A stretch of DNA of 64,000 nucleotides, from NCBI GenBank assembly GCA_949710005.1, contig OX453274.1:7431174-7495173 (forward strand). The letters run 5' to 3'. Shown here piece by piece: positions 59,331-64,000 of this stretch. Position 1 is the stretch's first letter; every line of letters starts with the position of its first letter. The position numbers were made by a program, and so were the translations under genes. Source of the stretch: Ricordea florida (taxonomy: Eukaryota; Cnidaria; Anthozoa; Corallimorpharia; Ricordeidae). The notes under the pieces were generated by a model. That model did not search any database and was not told where the DNA came from. It worked only from the letters and a program-made list of their open reading frames with translations.

Positions 59331-59659
59331 CTTCTTCTGATTCAGAGGACTCGGATAATCGGCAGGGATATTACCCAGAGGGCTCGGTGGTCTTAGATAC
59401 GCGCATGCGCTATGGCAAAATCTCTTACAAGGATGAGGACGTCGTAACCTGGGACGGAAAGTGGCTTCCACCTGATGAAATCGTGCGAAATTTGGAACGA
59501 GAAAATAAGTGGAAAGCCGAGGCCAGTGTTCAGATGACCTCAGATGGGAACGGCGATATCCACAGGCCTACGATTGTTGATCTGACTCCATGGTGGAAGC
59601 AGGGGTTTGTAAGCCTGCGTTGGCTCTGGAACGCCGTTAGTGGAAATGGTACTGACTAA
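59331..59659 (+). CDS. second copy of gene C terminal exon
   Basis: Starts after a TTATAG acceptor in the same phase as exon 4 of gene C and runs open to a stop, encoding SSDSEDSDNRQGYYPEGSV and the rest of the family C-terminus with few changes (KDEDV for DDKDV). It lies 1,465 bp after the first copy in a tandem duplication. It can serve as an alternative last exon or may be an unused duplicate. Confidence 0.65.
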
Positions 59660-60269
59660 ATAAACAACTATTTTCTTATATAAAATTGAGTGGTATTATA
59701 CCGAGTGAGAGAAAATCTATATAACTAATACCCACACATGAGTGGATATAAATGATATCGCACATCTGGGATATAATATCCCACATGAGCGGATATAAAT
59801 GATATTGCACATCTGTGGTATAAGTAATAGCCACACATAAGTGGATGTAAATGATATCTCACATCTGTGGTAAAACTAATATCCACACATGAGTGGATAT
59901 ACATGTTATCTCACATCTGTGATATGTTTGGTGGAGTAGAATTTTTATTGATTTGCTCTCAGTCGGTACTTGGTACTTATCACTTTATTTTGTATGATAA
60001 AAAGATAAATTAAATGTTTACTTGGTGATACGAACTTTCTCTTCTCATGTTTCAAAATGTTTGACTCGAAGAGAAATTTCTTATCTCGGCGCGGCCTTAT
60101 AATCCATCAACAATGATATACCCTTAGCTTCGTTAGTGTACCTCAGTAAAACGTAATTTGTTTTAATTGTGGTTGGATTCAACTACTAAGGCTGTAGTCA
60201 ATAAAGAAGAGGTCACCATGACGTCGGCTCTTAAGGAAATGATTGTAACAGAGTAATCATTATTTAGCT

Positions 60270-60404
60270 CTTATTAACCGAGCTGGAGGTCTGTATGGGA
60301 GAATCTTGACCGAGGTCGTGAGTAGATACCGAACGCAGTGAGGTCTGTAAAAACGATCGAGGTCAAGATTCTCCCATACAGACCGACTTAGCTCGGTTAA
60401 TAAG
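60270..60404. repeat. 135-bp palindromic MITE (copy 2)
   Basis: Same as 58774-58908, carried by the tandem duplication. Confidence 0.85.
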
Positions 60405-60833
60405 ATGTTTATTATATGGCAAAGAAGGAAACTTTAATTCGTTTAATGTAACTGGGTTGCTGACATTTTGCTTGCGAACGGCGATGAGCTTAACTTAAAC
60501 TTGCCGAACTATTTGCTCGTGTTCTTTACTTTTTTTTGTCATCAGGCTTTTTGGCACTTCCATAAATGATTGAGACGAGTGTTATACCGTGGAATATCCC
60601 ACTCATCACTTGAATATTTTTGGTACACAAACTCACCTTAAGGCTCTTGTGTGAACCAAGAAAACACAAGTGACTCGTGGGGTACTGCATAACTAGTGTA
60701 TGTCATATCATTTCCATTATTACTGTCAATATCATTGTCATTATCATTATAATAATTGTTGTTATTATTATTATAATTTGTATTATTATTATCATAAGTA
60801 TTATTATTATTATTATTGTCATTTTTATTATAG

Positions 60834-61129
60834 CTTCTTCTGATTCAGACTCAGAAAATCGGAAGCAATATTACCCAGAGGGCTCGGTGGTATTAGATAC
60901 GCGCATGCGCTATGGCAAAATCTCCTACGACGATAAGGACGTCGTAACCTGGGACAGAAAGTGGCTTCCACCTGATGAAATCGTGCGAGATTTGGAACGA
61001 GAACATAAATGGAAAGCCGAGGCCAGTGTTCAGTTGACCTCAGATGGGAACGGCAAGATCCAAGGGTGTCGGATTGTTGATCTGACTCCTTGGTGGAAGC
61101 AGGTGTTTGTAAGACTGTATGGTAGGTAG
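60834..61129 (+). CDS. third copy of gene C terminal exon, altered C-terminus
   Basis: Same acceptor and phase. The N-terminal part is identical to copy 1 (SSDSDSENRKQYYPEGSV). Changes accumulate later (DLEREHK, KIQGCRIVDL), and a GGTA microsatellite at 61119-61140 replaces the last residues, giving a shorter end (VFVRLYGR). If spliced it would give a protein with a different tail. Confidence 0.55.
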
Positions 61130-61741
61130 GTAGGTAGGTAATTTTCTTATATAAAATTTAGTGGTATTATACCGAGTGAGAGAAAATCGATATAACTAAT
61201 ACCCACACATGAGTGGATATAAATGATATCGCACATCTGCGATATAATATCCCCACATGAGCGGATAGAAATGATATTGCACATCTATGATATAAGTAAT
61301 ATCCACATATAAGTAGATGTAAATGATATCTCACATCTATGGTAAAACTAATATCCACTCACGAGTGGATATAAATGATATCATCGCACATCTGTGATAT
61401 GTTTGGTGGAGTAGAATTTTTATTGATTTGCTTTCGGTCGACACTTGGTACTTATTACTTCATTTTATATGATAAAAAACAATTAAATGTTTACTTGGTG
61501 ATACGAACTTTCTCTTCTCATGTTGCAAAATTTTTGACTCGAAGAGAAATTTCGTATCTCGGCGCGGCCTTATAATCCATCGACAATGATATACCCTTAG
61601 ATTCCTTGGTGTACCTCAGTAAAACGTAATTTTTTTAATTGTGCTTAGATTCAACTACTAAGGTTGTAGTCAGTAAAGAAGAGGTCACCATGACGTCGGC
61701 TCTTAAGGAAATGATTGTAGCAGAGTAATCATTATTTAGCT

Positions 61742-61876
61742 CTTATTAGCCGAGCTGGAGGTCTGTATGGGAGAATCTTGACCGAGGTCGTGAGTACAGA
61801 CCGAACACAGTGAGGTCTGTACACACGACCGAGGTCAAGATTCTCCCATACAGACCGACGTAGCTCGGTTAATAAG
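61742..61876. repeat. 135-bp palindromic MITE (copy 3)
   Basis: As 58774-58908, with a few changes. Confidence 0.8.
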
Positions 61877-62035
61877 ATGTTTATTATATGGCAAAGAAGG
61901 AAACTTTAATTCGTTTAATGTAACTGGGTTGCTGACATTTTCCTTGCGAACGGCGATGAGCTTAACTTAAACCTGCCGAACTATTTGCTCGTGTTCTTTA
62001 CTTTTTCTTTGTCATCAGGCTTTTCGGCACTTCCA

Positions 62036-64000
62036 TAAATGATTGAGACGAAAATAAAAGAAAATGGTGAGCATTTTTGTATTTTAGTTTGCTACTTTTT
62101 CAACGCAAAGTAAAACCGGTCTACAGATGCCGGTCTAAATGGGAAAATCTAGACCGCGGTCAATATCGATTTCAGCTAACTAAAGCAAATTCGTGAATTC
62201 GGTAGTTCCCAGTCCTACTGAGAACAGTCATATAATAAAAAGATATAATGAAGAAGAGCTTCCAGATTGTATGGGGTCACATACAAGAGAGGTGTAAACC
62301 GACAAAACTGCCTTTCACTGACAAAATACTAGAGACTAATAAACGAAACAGGTTTTGACATGACAATGTTTTCTTTGACCTCCATGTGCGTAAGCTGGAT
62401 TGATTTTATGGTATGTGATGTTGTTGATTCATCTTCCAAGCTTTCTCGGTAGATACACTGAGAAACCCAGCGAGCTAAAATGGTTTCCATTTGGTAAAAG
62501 AAACACCTAGTGACCGTTAAATGAACCAAGTAAAAATGAAACGACATCGCCGGCTCAATCACAACGATTGTGTGGAAGCACAATTCCAACAAAACTGAAG
62601 CGTCCCATTAATTTGAACCTCAATTTTGTTTCCATCCCGGCAAAGAGGGACTGGGAGTAAGATTTTTCTCAAGTGGCCCAAGCTTTCGATCTCAAAGAAA
62701 GGAAAGCAAAGGTTTAGTTTTTAACTCGCCCAAATAATTCCAAATGGTTTTAGAATTGGGATGACAATATACTATACTGCACAGTAACAAAATAAGTTCC
62801 TTTTATGATTTTTAATTTTTCTGGCAGTGACTTATAATCCGCTTCGATTGGTGTATTCGACCTGAATTCTTACATTGTGTTCATAACAACAATATTGGCT
62901 TAGGCGGTAACACATTTGAGAAGTATGTTTAGTTGAAACGTACTTAACCAAACTACCTTTTGTAATAGTTTAGTTTCAACGTTCTTAAACCTGTTTTGTT
63001 TCATGAATGTGCGTGCGTTGAGAACAGTACAATTTGTAAACCAAGGAGTATAAGCCTCTTTAAAGTACCTCATGTAACGTCTTGAGATAGCGGATGGCCA
63101 GATTAAAAACGAGATTGAACCAGATCACATTCAGCGTGGTTTATTTGTCTGCCATTTTAGCACGTGATCCTGATCCGGAATCTCAACCACAGGAACCCCT
63201 GTACATAACATCCTCCTTTTAGATGAGCACCTTTACAAACATTATCTTGTGATAAACATCTTAAAATCAATGTCTCGGAATCAATGATTCAATCAGTTTC
63301 TATTTTTTTTACAAACTCAAACAGAACAAAGTTCATATGAACACACAAGGGCCATGGATGTCTTTACTGTGGCACAATAACTTTGACACTTCTTTGGAGG
63401 CCTCCTCGCCCGTTGAGGCCTGGTGGGTAGTTCTGCTAGGCCGCTGGCAGAACTGGTGCTTCTAGGGGTGTTGGGGTCTCGGTGTTTGTCGGGCTATCTT
63501 CTGCCCCATTGCTTAAGCTGTGTTGCGGTTCAGTAAGTTACTTCTTCACTTGGGTAGTGTTGCGCTAGCATCGTGCACCGCCTTGAGATTCAATCAGAAC
63601 ATGCAAATGTTAATTAATTATTAATTTCGTTTTTTACTGTCACCCGGCATCCGCCAAAGCATCAGGTCGACTAGAGAAATCGGCTTCTCTACCTCCAATT
63701 TTCTAACTCAACCCTGCAAATTGGTTGTGCTTTCAAGACCAGGACATTTTCTCCATAACTCAGCACAATTTTGTCGCTGGTACGCAAAAAAGTCACGCAG
63801 TGGGAGCGAGTGAAGAACGCACATGGCAAAATGTTGTTCTCGGTTTCCTCTCAAGGTAAGCAGAAATTTTGTTCCTTTTTAGGTTTTTTACATAAATTTC
63901 CAGACAGCTGTTGACGACTCACCGTTTGATTACGACCTCGTGCATTTTATCATGTTTATAGCCCTTTGAATTTGTGGGAATGGAGAACGGGAGCGAGTCT
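62036..64000. repeat. segmental duplication, copy 2 (matches 9207-10740 and 12137-12450)
   Basis: Same order as copy 1 but without the gypsy reverse transcriptase segment and SINE, which lie between 10745 and 12137 in copy 1. The window ends inside the part that corresponds to the 5' flank of gene A, so another family member probably starts just past 64000. Confidence 0.8.

Noticed and set aside
1..64000. CRISPR arrays, bacterial operons or rRNA genes
   Set aside because: None seen; the tandem repeats present are minisatellites without spacer structure, and gene and repeat content is eukaryotic plus Polinton-type.

Overview
The window looks like nuclear DNA from a cnidarian, most likely a stony coral. 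It is AT-rich and full of introns and repeats. It carries retroelement families common in cnidarians (a Penelope-like element with a GIY-YIG nuclease, LINE and Ty3/gypsy remnants, tRNA-derived SINEs) and a tandem family of intron-containing genes that I associate with cnidarian expansions. That taxonomic call is inference. One assembly gap of 200 N lies at 22507-22706.

Two large DNA-virus-like mobile elements of the Polinton/Maverick (adintovirus-like) type dominate the window. Element 1 enters from the left edge and ends near 9179. It shows the last third of a major capsid protein, the packaging ATPase, a long run of small membrane and virion-type genes, a penton-like jelly-roll protein and two outward genes. 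Element 2 is complete at 34876-49948 (15,073 bp). It has 403-bp terminal inverted repeats, a 5-bp direct repeat ACTTG at both junctions, and 15 genes: an SAP/zinc-repeat protein, an unknown AWHP-motif protein, penton-like protein, nine structural or membrane-type genes, ATPase and major capsid protein, a small ORF, a retroviral-type integrase and a protein-primed family B DNA polymerase with every catalytic motif intact. The two elements lie in opposite orientations, share gene order, and differ by localized insertions and replaced protein segments. Nearly every gene in both has a TTTAAAGA-type motif about 20-40 bp before its start codon, which is probably the viral promoter. No stand-alone adenovirus-type maturation protease is visible.

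The DNA between and after the elements (9180-34870 and 49954-64000) is host sequence. It holds at least three tandem members of one multi-exon gene family. Gene A (12620-15470) has two exons and an in-frame stop. Gene B (17479-33732) has four exons, with exon 1 split by a 3.1-kb transposon. Gene C (52457-58191) has four exons and an open frame of 341 codons, followed by two extra copies of its last exon in a 1.5-kb tandem duplication. The 5' flanks of gene A and of whatever follows position 64000 are copies of each other.

Intron 1 of gene B contains a 5.9-kb transposon (21348-27261) with CACTA-like features. Its ends are filled with short palindromic subterminal repeats, and it carries a spliced minus-strand gene with a SAM-like domain and a nested Penelope-like element. 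The 3.1-kb transposon in gene B exon 1 carries its own small four-exon gene. Minisatellites, hairpin MITEs, SINE pieces and simple repeats fill most of the rest.
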